Below are positions 1-10,776 of a stretch of DNA of 64,000 bases, piece by piece. The notes beneath the pieces are model-generated. The model saw only the letters and a list, made by a program, of their open reading frames with translations, was not told where the DNA came from and made no database searches. The stretch spans positions 62,001 through 126,000 of the forward strand of contig NZ_JANADP010000001.1 in NCBI RefSeq assembly GCF_024199945.1. The letters are read 5' to 3'. Position numbers and translations under genes: made by a program. Positions within the stretch are counted from its first letter, which is position 1. Each line of letters starts with the position of its first letter. The DNA comes from Bradyrhizobium sp. CCGUVB4N (lineage in GTDB: Bacteria; Pseudomonadota; Alphaproteobacteria; Rhizobiales; Xanthobacteraceae).

Positions 1-2777
<2,777 letters not shown>

Positions 2778-2784
2778 GGCACCA

Positions 2785-3243
2785 ATGTCCGATCCGATCA
2801 TTCGTCCCGCTCGCAGTGAGGAATATGACGAGATCGGACGCGTCTGGATGGAAAGCTGGGTCTCGACCGGGCTCGCCGAGGCGAGCGAATTCCTGCTGGC
2901 AAACCTGCGCGCGCGCATCCGCCGCGAGATCGAGGACGGCTGGAGCCTGTTCGTCGCCGACGACAACGGCACCATCGCCGCAATGCTCGCGCTGCATCTG
3001 CCAAAGCTCTATCTCGATATGCTGTTCGTCGGCCCCGCCTATCAGGGGCAATCGCTCGGGCGGAAGCTGCTCGCCTTTACGCGCACGCAGATGCCGGATG
3101 AAATGTATCTGCGCTGCATTCGCGAGAACGAGAAGGCGTGGCGCTGGTACGAACGCGAGGGCTTTGTGTTCGAGAAGGAAGAGCTCGAGCCATCGAACGG
3201 CTTCATGATGAAATACTACCGGTGGAAGCGGCCCAGTTCGTGA
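2785..3243 (+). CDS. GNAT family N-acetyltransferase
   Basis: Small acetyl-CoA-dependent acetyltransferase of 152 residues with unknown substrate. The acetyl-CoA binding motif is seen as AYQGQSLGRKLL near residue 85, followed by a C-terminal ENEKAWRWYEREGF segment, the usual GNAT beta-bulge/alpha4 region. It starts 7 bp after the oxyR stop, so translation is probably coupled with oxyR. Whether it has a role in oxidative stress is not shown by the sequence. Confidence 0.85.
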   Translation: MSDPIIRPARSEEYDEIGRVWMESWVSTGLAEASEFLLANLRARIRREIEDGWSLFVADDNGTIAAMLALHLPKLYLDMLFVGPAYQGQSLGRKLLAFTRTQMPDEMYLRCIRENEKAWRWYEREGFVFEKEELEPSNGFMMKYYRWKRPSS

Positions 3244-3387
3244 AAACACTGTCGTCAACCTAGCGCGTTGACCAAGATGTCGGCTTCCGGGCGTGGCATT
3301 CGCCTAGACGTAGTGCGTTGCGATTTCGGGGCGAACACGCAATGAATGAGCCCTCACCCGCCTCTCGCCCACGGAAGGTTCCCCGCC

Positions 3388-3984
3388 ATGATCAAGCTCT
3401 ATTGGTCGCCCCGCTCGCGCTCGTTCTCGACGCTCTGGCTGATGGAAGAGAGCGGACTACCCTATGAGCGCGTGCTGACCGATATCTCGACGGGCGCGCA
3501 GAAGGCGCCGGACTATCTGAAGGTCAATCCGATGGGCAAGGTGCCGGCGCTCAGCGACGGCGACGCCGCGCTCGGTGAAGCCGCCGCGATTTGCGCCTAT
3601 ATCGCCGACCGATATCCCGAGACGAAGCTCGCGCCTGGTGTGACCGATCCGCGCCGCGCACGCTATCTGCAATGGCTGTTCTTCTCGCCGAGCTGCATCG
3701 AGCCCGCGATCATCCAGATCTTCACCAAGATCGAGGTACCGACCTCGACCGCCGCCTGGGGCAGCGCGACACAGGTGTTCGACGTGCTGGAAGCGGCGCT
3801 CGACAAGGGCCCGTGGATTCTCGGCGAGGACTTTTCCGCGGCCGACATCACGATCGGCGCGGGCCTGAACTTTGCGGTGCGCCTGTTCAAGATGGTGCCG
3901 ACGCGCCCGGCCTTCGACGCCTACATCGCGCGCTGCATGGCGCGGCCGGCGTTCCAGCGCGCGGAGAAGATCGCGGCGGGTTAG
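3388..3984 (+). CDS. glutathione S-transferase family protein
   Basis: Cytosolic glutathione transferase of 198 residues. The N-terminal thioredoxin-like domain begins MIKLYWSPRSRSFST and has the cis-proline glutathione-binding stretch NPMGKVPALSDGDAALGEAAAI. The all-helical C-terminal domain follows and contains GEDFSAADITIG, the conserved N-capping box motif. The start at 3388 is preferred over the in-frame codon at 3346 because a GGAAGG ribosome site precedes it and GST domains begin exactly here. Substrate is unknown. It is convergent with fabI. Confidence 0.92.
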   Translation: MIKLYWSPRSRSFSTLWLMEESGLPYERVLTDISTGAQKAPDYLKVNPMGKVPALSDGDAALGEAAAICAYIADRYPETKLAPGVTDPRRARYLQWLFFSPSCIEPAIIQIFTKIEVPTSTAAWGSATQVFDVLEAALDKGPWILGEDFSAADITIGAGLNFAVRLFKMVPTRPAFDAYIARCMARPAFQRAEKIAAG

Positions 3985-3996
3985 ACCAACTGTCGT

Positions 3997-4089
3997 AGGG
4001 TGGGCAAAGGCGCAACGCGCCCTGCCCACGTTCTGTGCGCAATGATTGAGAAATGGTGGGCACGTCGCTTGCGCTCCTTTGCCCACCCT
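3997..4089. repeat. palindromic intergenic repeat between GST gene and fabI
   Basis: Inverted repeat with 14-bp perfect outer arms AGGGTGGGCAAAGG (3997-4010) and its complement (4076-4089), extended inward by CGCAA/TTGCG pairs after a 2-base bulge. It fills the gap between two convergent genes and could act as a terminator for both. Repeats of this GTGGGCAAAGG type are common in Bradyrhizobium intergenic DNA (from memory, not searched). Confidence 0.75.
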
Positions 4090-4097
4090 GCGGAGTT

Positions 4098-4898
4098 CTA
4101 CTCCGGGGCCTTCAAATCGTCCGGTCGCGGCATCAGGACGATGTTGTAGCCGGAATCGACATAGTGGATTTCGCCGGTCACGCCGCCGGAGAGATCCGAC
4201 AACAGATACAGCGCCGAGCCGCCGAGCTCATCGAGCGTGACGCCGCGGCGGAGCGGCGAGTGCTTCTGCATGAACGCGAACATCGCGCGCGCTTCGCCGA
4301 TGCCGGAGCCGGCGAGCGTGCGGATCGGGCCCGCCGAGATCGCGTTGACGCGGATGCCGCGCGGTCCGAAATCGGAGGCGAGATAGCGCACTGAAGCTTC
4401 CAGTGCCGCCTTGGCCACGCCCATCACGTTGTAGTTCGGCATCGAGCGCTCGGAGGCGCCGAAGGTCAGCGTGATCATGCTGCCGCCGTCCGTCATCAGA
4501 TCGGCCGCACGCTTTGCCACCTCCGTGAACGAGAAACAGGAGATCACCATGGTACGCGAAAAATTCTCGCGGCTGGTGTCGGCGTAGCGGCCCTTCAGCT
4601 CGTTCTTGTCGGCAAAGCCGATCGCGTGGATGACGAAGTCGAGCTTGCCCCATTTTTCGCGCAGCACGTCGAAGGTGGCATCGACGCTGGCGATGTCCTC
4701 GACGTCACAGGGGAGCACGAGTTCGACACCGAGAGATTCCGCCAGCGGCTTGACGCGCTTGCCGAGCGCTTCGCCCTGGAAGGTGAAGGCGAGCTCGGCG
4801 CCGTGAGCATGCAGCATCTTCGCCATGCCCCAGGCGATCGAATGATCATTGGCGATGCCCATGATCAGACCGCGCTTGCCTTGCATCAAACCTTCCAT
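4098..4898 (-). CDS. fabI: enoyl-[acyl-carrier-protein] reductase (NADH) FabI
   Basis: Catalyses the last step of each fatty-acid elongation round, reducing trans-2-enoyl-ACP with NADH. At 266 residues it is close to E. coli FabI. The short-chain dehydrogenase fold begins with the GLIMGIANDHSIAWG cofactor loop, and the catalytic pair Tyr156-x6-Lys163 is in NYNVMGVAK. The second active-site tyrosine, Tyr146 in E. coli, is Phe146 here. It ends the fabA-fabB-fabI run on the minus strand, 174 bp after fabB with a repeat in between. It is probably one of several enoyl reductases in such genomes. Confidence 0.95.
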   Translation of the reverse strand: MEGLMQGKRGLIMGIANDHSIAWGMAKMLHAHGAELAFTFQGEALGKRVKPLAESLGVELVLPCDVEDIASVDATFDVLREKWGKLDFVIHAIGFADKNELKGRYADTSRENFSRTMVISCFSFTEVAKRAADLMTDGGSMITLTFGASERSMPNYNVMGVAKAALEASVRYLASDFGPRGIRVNAISAGPIRTLAGSGIGEARAMFAFMQKHSPLRRGVTLDELGGSALYLLSDLSGGVTGEIHYVDSGYNIVLMPRPDDLKAPE

Positions 4899-4925
4899 GT
4901 CTCAATTACTCTCCGCTCTCCGTTA

Positions 4926-5048
4926 CCCGGGCATAGCCGTCTGAAGGACGGCGTCGCTTCGCTCGCCTATGTCCCGGGCATCCGCGTTCTGTCGAAGCCA
5001 GTAGCCAACACGTGGATGGCCGGGACGAGCCCGGCCATGACGAAAACT
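4926..5048. repeat. intergenic repeat and hairpin between fabB and fabI
   Basis: The gap holds two copies of CCCGGGCAT (4926-4934 and 4973-4981) and a hairpin with 9-bp arms ATGGCCGGG (5026-5034) and CCCGGCCAT (5040-5048) around a 5-base loop. The same 9-bp arms recur in the hairpin after irr at 7726-7749. It may attenuate fabI relative to fabAB. Confidence 0.6.
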
Positions 5049-5072
5049 ACCAGCAATTCCGCAACAACGTCG

Positions 5073-6296
5073 TCACACATCCAGCCGGCTGAACACCAGC
5101 GTGGCGTTGGTGCCGCCGAAGCCGAACGAGTTCGACAGCACGGTGCCGATTTTGACGTTGTCGATCCGCTTGCGCACGATCGGCATGTCGGCAAACACAG
5201 GATCGAGCTCCTGGATGTGCGCGCTCTCGCAGATGAAGCCGTTGTTCATCATCAGCAGCGAGTAGATCGCCTCCTGCACGCCGGTCGCGCCGAGCGAGTG
5301 GCCGGTCAGCGCCTTGGTGGCCGAGATCGGCGGGCACTTCTCGCCGGCGCCGAACACGCGGCGGAGCGCGTCGATTTCCGGCGGATCGCCTGCCGGCGTC
5401 GAGGTGGCGTGCGGGTTGATGTAGTCGACCTTGGTCTTCACCGTCGACATCGCCATGCGCATGCAGCGCTCGGCGCCTTCACCCGACGGCGCGACCATGT
5501 CGTAGCCGTCCGAGGTCGCGCCATAGCCGACGATCTCGCCGTAGATGCGTGCGCCGCGCGCCTTGGCGTGCTCGAGCTCTTCCAGCACGAGGACCCCCGC
5601 GCCACCGGCGATGACAAAACCGTCGCGATTGAGGTCGTAGGGCCGCGAAGCGGTGGCGGGCGTGTCGTTGTATTTCGAGGACATCGCGCCCATGGCGTCG
5701 AACAGCACCGACAGCGACCAGTCGAGCTCCTCGCAACCGCCGGCGAAGACGACGTCCTGCTTGCCGATCTGGATCGTCTCGTAGGCGTTGCCGACGCAGT
5801 GGTTCGACGTCGCGCAGGCAGAGGAGATCGAATAGTTCACGCCCTTGATCTTGAACCAGGTCGCGAGCGTCGCCGATGCCGTGGACGACATCGCCTTCGG
5901 CACGGCGAACGGACCGACGCGCTTCGGTCCCTTGGTGCGGGTGATGTCGGCGGACTCGACGATGGTGCGCGCCGAGGGACCGCCGGAGCCCATGATGATG
6001 CCGGTGCGGATGTTGGAGACCTCGTCAGGCGACAGACCGGAGTCCTGGATCGCCTGCTCCATCGCAACATGATTCCACGCCGCGCCCTGGCCGAGGAAGC
6101 GCATCGCGCGGCGGTCGACCACCGTCGAAGGATCGAGCGTCGGCGCGCCCGCGACCTGCGACCGGAAGCCGAGCTCGGCGTATTTCTCAGCCCGCGAAAT
6201 GCCCGACTTCGCCTCGTGAAGGCTCGAAAGCACTTCCTGGGTGTTGTTTCCGATCGACGAGACGATACCCATCCCGGTGACCACAACCCGCCTCAT
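5073..6296 (-). CDS. fabB: 3-oxoacyl-ACP synthase I FabB
   Basis: Condensing enzyme needed for elongation of unsaturated fatty acids. It has 407 residues. The nucleophile Cys161 lies in [12 protein letters not shown], and the two catalytic histidines are in [12 protein letters not shown] and [12 protein letters not shown]. Sequence and pairing with fabA identify it as FabB rather than FabF. It starts 40 bp after the fabA stop codon, so the two are almost certainly cotranscribed. The start ATG at 6296 gives the typical N-terminus [13 protein letters not shown]. Confidence 0.95.
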   Translation of the reverse strand: MRRVVVTGMGIVSSIGNNTQEVLSSLHEAKSGISRAEKYAELGFRSQVAGAPTLDPSTVVDRRAMRFLGQGAAWNHVAMEQAIQDSGLSPDEVSNIRTGIIMGSGGPSARTIVESADITRTKGPKRVGPFAVPKAMSSTASATLATWFKIKGVNYSISSACATSNHCVGNAYETIQIGKQDVVFAGGCEELDWSLSVLFDAMGAMSSKYNDTPATASRPYDLNRDGFVIAGGAGVLVLEELEHAKARGARIYGEIVGYGATSDGYDMVAPSGEGAERCMRMAMSTVKTKVDYINPHATSTPAGDPPEIDALRRVFGAGEKCPPISATKALTGHSLGATGVQEAIYSLLMMNNGFICESAHIQELDPVFADMPIVRKRIDNVKIGTVLSNSFGFGGTNATLVFSRLDV

Positions 6297-6336
6297 GACA
6301 GCCTCGCCTCTATCGTTGTCTTCTTGATGATGCGCG

Positions 6337-6858
6337 TTAGCCCAGGTTCACGCCCTGCTTGAACAGGCCGACCTTCAGATCCTTGGCGCGATAAATAATC
6401 TGGTCGTCGACCGAAAGCCATCCGTCGGCAATGCCGAGCACAAGCTTTGAACGCATCACGCGTTTGATATCGACGTTGTACACAACCTTGCGGGCCTCGG
6501 GCAGCACCTGGCCGCTGAACTTCAATTCGTTCAGGCCGAGCGCGCGGCCACGGCCTTCGCCTCCGGTCCAGCCCAGATAAAAGCCGACCATTTGCCACAG
6601 CGCATCGAGGCCGAGGCAGCCGGGCATCACGGGGTCGTTCTTGAAGTGGCAGCCGAAGAACCAGAGGTCGGGTTTCACGTCGAGCTCGGCGCGCACCACG
6701 CCCTTGCCGAACTCGCCGCCATTGTCGCTGATTTCCGTGATGCGATCGAACATGAGCATCGGCGGCAGCGGCAGCTGGGCATTGCCCGGGCCGAACATCT
6801 CACCGCGGGCACATGCCAGCAGATCTTCGTATTCGTAACCATTGCGCCTGTTCAGCAT
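6337..6858 (-). CDS. fabA: 3-hydroxydecanoyl-ACP dehydratase/isomerase FabA
   Basis: Dehydrates 3-hydroxyacyl-ACP and isomerises trans-2 to cis-3-decenoyl-ACP, the branch point to unsaturated fatty acids. It is a hot-dog fold protein of 173 residues. The active-site segment [22 protein letters not shown] carries the catalytic His and Asp. The start at 6858 ([14 protein letters not shown]) is chosen over an in-frame codon at 6957 because FabA proteins begin at this conserved region. It is first gene of fabA-fabB-fabI and divergent from irr, a typical rhizobial arrangement. Confidence 0.95.
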   Translation of the reverse strand: MLNRRNGYEYEDLLACARGEMFGPGNAQLPLPPMLMFDRITEISDNGGEFGKGVVRAELDVKPDLWFFGCHFKNDPVMPGCLGLDALWQMVGFYLGWTGGEGRGRALGLNELKFSGQVLPEARKVVYNVDIKRVMRSKLVLGIADGWLSVDDQIIYRAKDLKVGLFKQGVNLG

Positions 6859-7111
6859 GCGGAAGCCTCTGTTTGAACCCCGATTGAGCGGCGTTTCTGG
6901 CAAAAATGGGCCCCGTTTCGTTCGGAATGCAACGCCAATTGCCATCGTCAGGCGCAAATCCGAGCCGGATGGACTGCCGGCCGGGCCTCAATGCCCGGCT
7001 GCGCCAAAATCGGTTAAGCGGAACCGCGCGCTCTCTAACACAGGCCTTTCGGGTGGCAAAGCGGTCCCATGAAGGTAAAATGACGGTGGCGCGGCCCGGT
7101 TCCTCGGCTGA

Positions 7112-7126
7112 TTAGAACCACTCTAG
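7112..7126. promoter_or_regulatory. Irr-box (ICE)-like motif upstream of irr
   Basis: TTAGAACCACTCTAG matches TTAGAA-N3-TTCTAA at 10 of 12 positions and shares 13 identical bases with the katG/oxyR site at 1780-1792. It sits 12 bp before the predicted -35 box of irr, so it could mediate autoregulation by Irr or serve the divergent fabA promoter. The rest of the 346-bp fabA-irr gap (6859-7204) shows only the sites listed here. Confidence 0.5.
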
Positions 7127-7127
7127 T

Positions 7128-7166
7128 TGCGAGAAACTTGCATCTGCATCTATCTGTCCATATATT
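7128..7166 (+). promoter_or_regulatory. irr promoter with Fur/Mur-type direct repeats
   Basis: Three hexamer direct repeats occur: TGCGAG (7128-7133), TGCATC (7139-7144) and TGCATC (7145-7150). As I recall, the B. japonicum Fur/Mur site at irr was described as three imperfect TGCATC-like hexamers. A good sigma-70 promoter overlaps them: -35 TTGCAT (7138-7143), 17-bp spacer, -10 TATATT (7161-7166). A bound Fur/Mur would cover the -35 box. Confidence 0.75.
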
Positions 7167-7176
7167 GCAGATAGAT
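7148..7176. promoter_or_regulatory. 9-bp perfect inverted repeat over the irr -10 region
   Basis: ATCTATCTG (7148-7156) and CAGATAGAT (7168-7176) are perfect complements separated by 11 bp. The repeat surrounds the predicted -10 box TATATT and reaches past the expected transcription start, so it could be a second operator. Its binding protein is unknown. Confidence 0.6.
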
Positions 7177-7204
7177 AGTGTTCACGCGTGCCCGAATTCT
7201 GGAA

Positions 7205-7696
7205 ATGAGCGAAAACAACGCCACCCATCACGACGAGGACGCCCAGGTGGCGGCCCTTCTGTCTGGCCGTCAGCCGGCCTTGACCGGCTGCCCTTGGCAC
7301 GACGTCAATGAAATGCTCCAGTCCGCCGGCCTGCGCCCCACGCGCCAGCGCATGGCTCTCGGGTGGCTGCTGTTCGGCAAGGGTGCGCGCCACCTCACGG
7401 CCGAAATGCTCTACGAGGAAGCGACGCTGGCCAAGGTCCCGGTCTCGCTCGCGACCGTCTATAACACGCTGAACCAGCTGACCGATGCCGGCCTGCTGCG
7501 TCAGGTCAGCGTCGACGGTACCAAGACCTATTTCGATACCAACGTCACCACGCACCACCATTATTACCTCGAGAACAGCCACGAGCTGGTCGATATCGAG
7601 GATCCGCATCTGGCGCTGTCCAAGATGCCGGAGGTGCCGGAAGGTTACGAGATCGCGCGCATCGACATGGTCGTGCGCCTGCGCAAGAAGCGCTGA
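7205..7696 (+). CDS. irr: iron response regulator Irr (Fur family)
   Basis: Fur-family regulator of haem synthesis and iron genes in Rhizobiales; the protein is degraded on haem binding when iron is available or peroxide is present. The 163-residue product has the haem regulatory motif GCPWHD with Cys29 and the HHH triplet at 117-119, both known to bind haem in B. japonicum. The winged helix lies at about residues 40-105. The start ATG at 7205 gives the known N-terminus MSENNATHHDEDAQ; a GTG at 7178 is rejected because it lies about 12 bp after the -10 box and adds non-family residues. It is divergent from fabA. Confidence 0.97.
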   Translation: MSENNATHHDEDAQVAALLSGRQPALTGCPWHDVNEMLQSAGLRPTRQRMALGWLLFGKGARHLTAEMLYEEATLAKVPVSLATVYNTLNQLTDAGLLRQVSVDGTKTYFDTNVTTHHHYYLENSHELVDIEDPHLALSKMPEVPEGYEIARIDMVVRLRKKR

Positions 7697-7725
7697 GGTC
7701 GTCCTCAGCTGCTGATCTGATCGTC

Positions 7726-7749
7726 ATGGCCGGGCTTCGTCCCGGCCAT
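7726..7749. terminator. hairpin between convergent irr and SH3 gene
   Basis: Arms ATGGCCGGG (7726-7734) and CCCGGCCAT (7741-7749) form a 9-bp GC-rich stem with a 6-base loop, between two convergent genes. There is no long T run, so it may be a weak terminator in either direction. The arms match the hairpin at 5026-5048. Confidence 0.55.
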
Positions 7750-7764
7750 TGTCGTTTCAGGCCG

Positions 7765-8295
7765 TCAGTTCACCTGCTCGTCCGCATAGACGCCCCAGAG
7801 GCGCTCCTGCTGGATCCAGCCGTCAAAGCCGTTGCCGGTGACGTGGCACCAGCTTGTGGTGCACTTTTTCACGGTCGTGACGACGCCGGCCTGGAGTTTC
7901 GCGGCCACCGCACTGTCGGGATCGGCGCGGTCATAGATCGGCGCGAGGTCGTCCTTGTTCTTCATGGTGACCACCGCAGTGCGGCGGCCCGACAGCAGCG
8001 AATGATAGACCCAGCCCTCGGCGCCCTCGGAATCGCGCACGCGGCGCCAGTTCTCGAACTCGGCGGTGATTTCGACCGGCAGACCGGAACGGGTGTAGAC
8101 CCAGGCCACGTCATTGTCCTTGGTCGGGCCAGCGCGGACGTTGACGTGATCGGATTTGAGGCTGACATAGCGCGGCACCGGAAGGCCGCTGGCCGTCTGG
8201 GGCGTGGTGTCCTTGGCCGAGTGCCCGGGGCTGACCGAAGCGCTCAACCAGGTGCAAACGAGCGCCATCACCGAACAAAAACGCCCCAACGCCAT
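7765..8295 (-). CDS. exported SH3-domain protein
   Basis: Probable periplasmic protein of 176 residues with a signal peptide (hydrophobic residues about 5-25, ending near GHSA) and two bacterial SH3-like repeats. The first begins VSLKSDHVNVRAGPTKDNDVAWVYTR and contains WRRVRDSEGAEGWVYHSLL; the second runs APIYDRADPDSAVAAKLQAGVV to CHVTGNGFDGWIQQERLWG. Such domains usually bind peptidoglycan peptides. The ATG at 8295 is preferred to a TTG one codon upstream. No enzyme domain is present. It is convergent with irr; function is otherwise unknown. Confidence 0.85.
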   Translation of the reverse strand: MALGRFCSVMALVCTWLSASVSPGHSAKDTTPQTASGLPVPRYVSLKSDHVNVRAGPTKDNDVAWVYTRSGLPVEITAEFENWRRVRDSEGAEGWVYHSLLSGRRTAVVTMKNKDDLAPIYDRADPDSAVAAKLQAGVVTTVKKCTTSWCHVTGNGFDGWIQQERLWGVYADEQVN

Positions 8296-8610
8296 CAACC
8301 CGTCTCCTGTCGAGGAACCGGCTCAACCGGGCCCTCACCCCAAACTCCAAACATTGCCGCGCAATCCCCTCTCCCGCCCCATGCGGGGTGCTCCTGAAGC
8401 CAACTTGTCTTGGCCCGGCCTTCTGCTAGAGAGGACGGACATCTGAACAACCAGTTTGCCCCGATTTTCCGGCCGGAAAGTAGGGGAACAGCTTGAAGGA
8501 AACGCCGGGGACGACACGGCCAAGGCAGTGTCGAACAACCGGGTTAATGAGGCCTCAACAGCGAGCCTTTGGCGACAAAGGCGGCCTGCAACGCCTCATG
8601 AGGGCAGGAC

Positions 8611-9612
8611 ATGTCGGTGAAGAAAAAGCCCCTCGTCGTGGTGACGCGCAAGCTTCCGGACTCGATCGAGACCCGGATGCGCGAACTGTTCGACGCACGC
8701 ATCAATCTCGACGACACACCGATGTCGGCCGAGCAGATTGCGGAAGCCGCCCGCACCGCCGACATCCTGGTTCCGACGGTCACCGATCACATCAGCGCCG
8801 ACATCGTTAATCAGCCCGACTGCAAAGTGAAGCTGATCGCCAATTTCGGCAACGGCGTCGACAATATCGACGTCGAGGCTGCGCATGCCCGCGGCATCAC
8901 CGTCACCAACACGCCGAAGGTTCTGACCGAAGACACCGCCGACATGACCATGGCGCTGATCCTGGCCGTGCCGCGCCGGATGATCGAGGGCGCCTCGGTG
9001 CTGACGGAGGGAAAACCCTGGGCGGGCTGGTCACCGACCTGGATGCTCGGCCACCGCATCGGCGGCAAGCGCCTCGGCATCATCGGCATGGGCCGCATCG
9101 GCCAGGCGGTCGCGCGCCGCGCCCGCGCGTTCGGCCTGCAGATCCACTATCACAACCGCCGTCCCGTCGCGCCGAAGATCGCCGAAGAGCTTGGTGCGAC
9201 CTATTGGGAAAGCCTCGACCAGATGCTGGCGCGGATGGACATCATCTCGGTGAACTGTCCGCACACGCCGGCGACCTATCACCTGCTCTCGGCGCGCCGG
9301 CTGAAGCTGATCCGCAAGGACGCCTACATCGTCAACACCGCGCGCGGTGAAGTCACCGACGAGGACACGCTGATCAAGCTGATCGAAGGTGGCGAGATCG
9401 GCGGCGCCGGCCTCGACGTCTATGAGCACGAGCCGGCGATCAATCCCAAGCTGGTGCGGCTTGCGAAGGCCGGCAAGGTGACGCTGATGCCGCATATGGG
9501 CTCGGCCACGATCGAAGGCCGCGTCGAGATGGGCGAGAAGGTGATCATCAACATCCGCACCTTCCTCGACGCCCACAAGCCGCCGGATCGCGTGCTGCCG
9601 AGCATGCTGTGA
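8611..9612 (+). CDS. D-2-hydroxyacid dehydrogenase, probable glyoxylate/hydroxypyruvate reductase
   Basis: NAD(P)-dependent reductase of 333 residues, most likely converting glyoxylate or hydroxypyruvate to glycolate or glycerate. The Rossmann motif is GMGRIGQAVARR near residue 156. The catalytic Arg, Glu and His are in NTARGEVTDE, GAGLDVYEHEP and LMPHMGSAT. NRR after the second beta strand of the cofactor domain (YHNRR) suggests NADP preference. It stands alone, with a palindromic repeat downstream separating it from the convergent LysR gene. The exact substrate is an inference from family resemblance. Confidence 0.88.
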   Translation: MSVKKKPLVVVTRKLPDSIETRMRELFDARINLDDTPMSAEQIAEAARTADILVPTVTDHISADIVNQPDCKVKLIANFGNGVDNIDVEAAHARGITVTNTPKVLTEDTADMTMALILAVPRRMIEGASVLTEGKPWAGWSPTWMLGHRIGGKRLGIIGMGRIGQAVARRARAFGLQIHYHNRRPVAPKIAEELGATYWESLDQMLARMDIISVNCPHTPATYHLLSARRLKLIRKDAYIVNTARGEVTDEDTLIKLIEGGEIGGAGLDVYEHEPAINPKLVRLAKAGKVTLMPHMGSATIEGRVEMGEKVIINIRTFLDAHKPPDRVLPSML

Positions 9613-9635
9613 AGTAGCTTTACTGCGCAGCAAGC

Positions 9636-9747
9636 CCTCGCTCCTCATCCTGAGGAGCGCGGAACGCGCGTCTCGAAGGATGGCCGCGGGCGAGAGTTCG
9701 GCCTGCATGGTTCGAGACGGCGCTTCGCGCCTCCTCACCATGAGGGT
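9636..9747. repeat. palindromic repeat, family with 12613-12724
   Basis: Imperfect long palindrome running from CCTCGCTCCTCATCC to CCTCACCATGAGGG. About 45 bp of its right half, read on the opposite strand, is almost identical to the left half of the repeat at 12613-12724 (CTCATGGTGAGGAGGCGCG and onward). It lies between two convergent genes. Confidence 0.75.
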
Positions 9748-10659
9748 CTAAGAGCGCAGCCCATTTCGCTTGCGCCAATCCGCGACGAAATCGATGAAGG
9801 CACGTAGCGCCGGCGGCACCTGGCGCCGGCTGGGATAATACAGGAACGGACCCGGGAACGGCTCGCACCAATCTTCCATCAGGCTGACGAGTGCGCCGGA
9901 CTTGACGGCATCGCCGACATAGCCATTGAGGCTGGCCCAGATGCCGGCGCCGCCAAGCGCGGCACGCATCGCAAGACCCATGTTCGTCGAAATCAGTTTT
10001 GCCGGCGGATCGACCTTCACGATCTGGCCGGCCTTTTCGAATTCCCAATCATGCATGACGCCGCTCGAATAGCGCGCGCGAATGCAATCATGATCGAGCA
10101 GATCTTTCGGATGTTTTGGCCTGCCACGCCGCGCGACATAATCGGGCGATGCGACGACGACATAGTGCTGCGGGCCGCTGAGCGGGATCGCCACCATGTC
10201 CTGCGCGAGATGCTCGCCATAGCGCACGCCGGCATCGTAGCCGCCGCTGACGATGTCGACGAAGCCGCTCTCGGAGACGATATCGAGATCGACCTGCGGA
10301 TGGGCCTGCAGGAACGGAACGACCATCGGCGCCAACACGAGATCAACCGCCGGCGGCGGCGCATTGATCCGCAAACGGCCCGAGGCGACCTCGCGCAGGC
10401 CCCGCACCTGATCCAGGGCATCGCCGACGTCGCGCAGCGCCGGCGCCACCCGCGATAGCAACAGCTCGCCCGCCTCGGTCAGCGCGACACTGCGGGTGGT
10501 GCGGTTCATCAGGCGGACGCCGAGGCGCTCCTCCAGATCCCGCAATCGCTGGCTAAGGCTCGACACCGACAAGCGAATTTCGACCGCCGCGCGCCGGAAA
10601 TTACGGGTGCGGGCGACCGCCACGAAGGCGTCGAGATCGCGCAGGTCGGGATCAGCCAT
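9748..10659 (-). CDS. LysR family transcriptional regulator
   Basis: LysR-type regulator of 303 residues. The helix-turn-helix is at about residues 6-64 (LDAFVAVARTRNFRRAA, SSLSQRLRDLEERLGVRLMNRTTRSV), followed by a substrate-binding domain from about residue 90. It resembles the large group of LysR proteins that control neighbouring oxidoreductases. It is divergent from an aldo/keto reductase gene, which is the likely target. Its inducer is unknown. Confidence 0.9.
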   Translation of the reverse strand: MADPDLRDLDAFVAVARTRNFRRAAVEIRLSVSSLSQRLRDLEERLGVRLMNRTTRSVALTEAGELLLSRVAPALRDVGDALDQVRGLREVASGRLRINAPPPAVDLVLAPMVVPFLQAHPQVDLDIVSESGFVDIVSGGYDAGVRYGEHLAQDMVAIPLSGPQHYVVVASPDYVARRGRPKHPKDLLDHDCIRARYSSGVMHDWEFEKAGQIVKVDPPAKLISTNMGLAMRAALGGAGIWASLNGYVGDAVKSGALVSLMEDWCEPFPGPFLYYPSRRQVPPALRAFIDFVADWRKRNGLRS

Positions 10660-10678
10660 TGTTCGCCAATGTGAACAA
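10659..10678. promoter_or_regulatory. inverted repeat in the LysR/aldo-keto reductase gap
   Basis: TTGTTC (10659-10664) and GAACAA (10673-10678) form perfect arms 8 bp apart. The repeat begins at the first base of the LysR start codon and lies in the divergent gap, as expected for a LysR self-regulatory site. Binding is inferred from position only. Confidence 0.4.
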
Positions 10679-10776
10679 GCTATTCCGCATTGTCCAGCTT
10701 ATCGCGGCAATCGACCAGGCGCATATCTGGCGTCGTCACGCGGCGCCATCGGCCGCCGCTCTTGAGGAGAGCCATC

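Noticed and set aside
4626..6362. Open frame of 578 codons on the plus strand across fabI and fabB
   Set aside because: It runs antisense to two enzymes with full motifs and across their intergenic repeat. No domain is recognisable.
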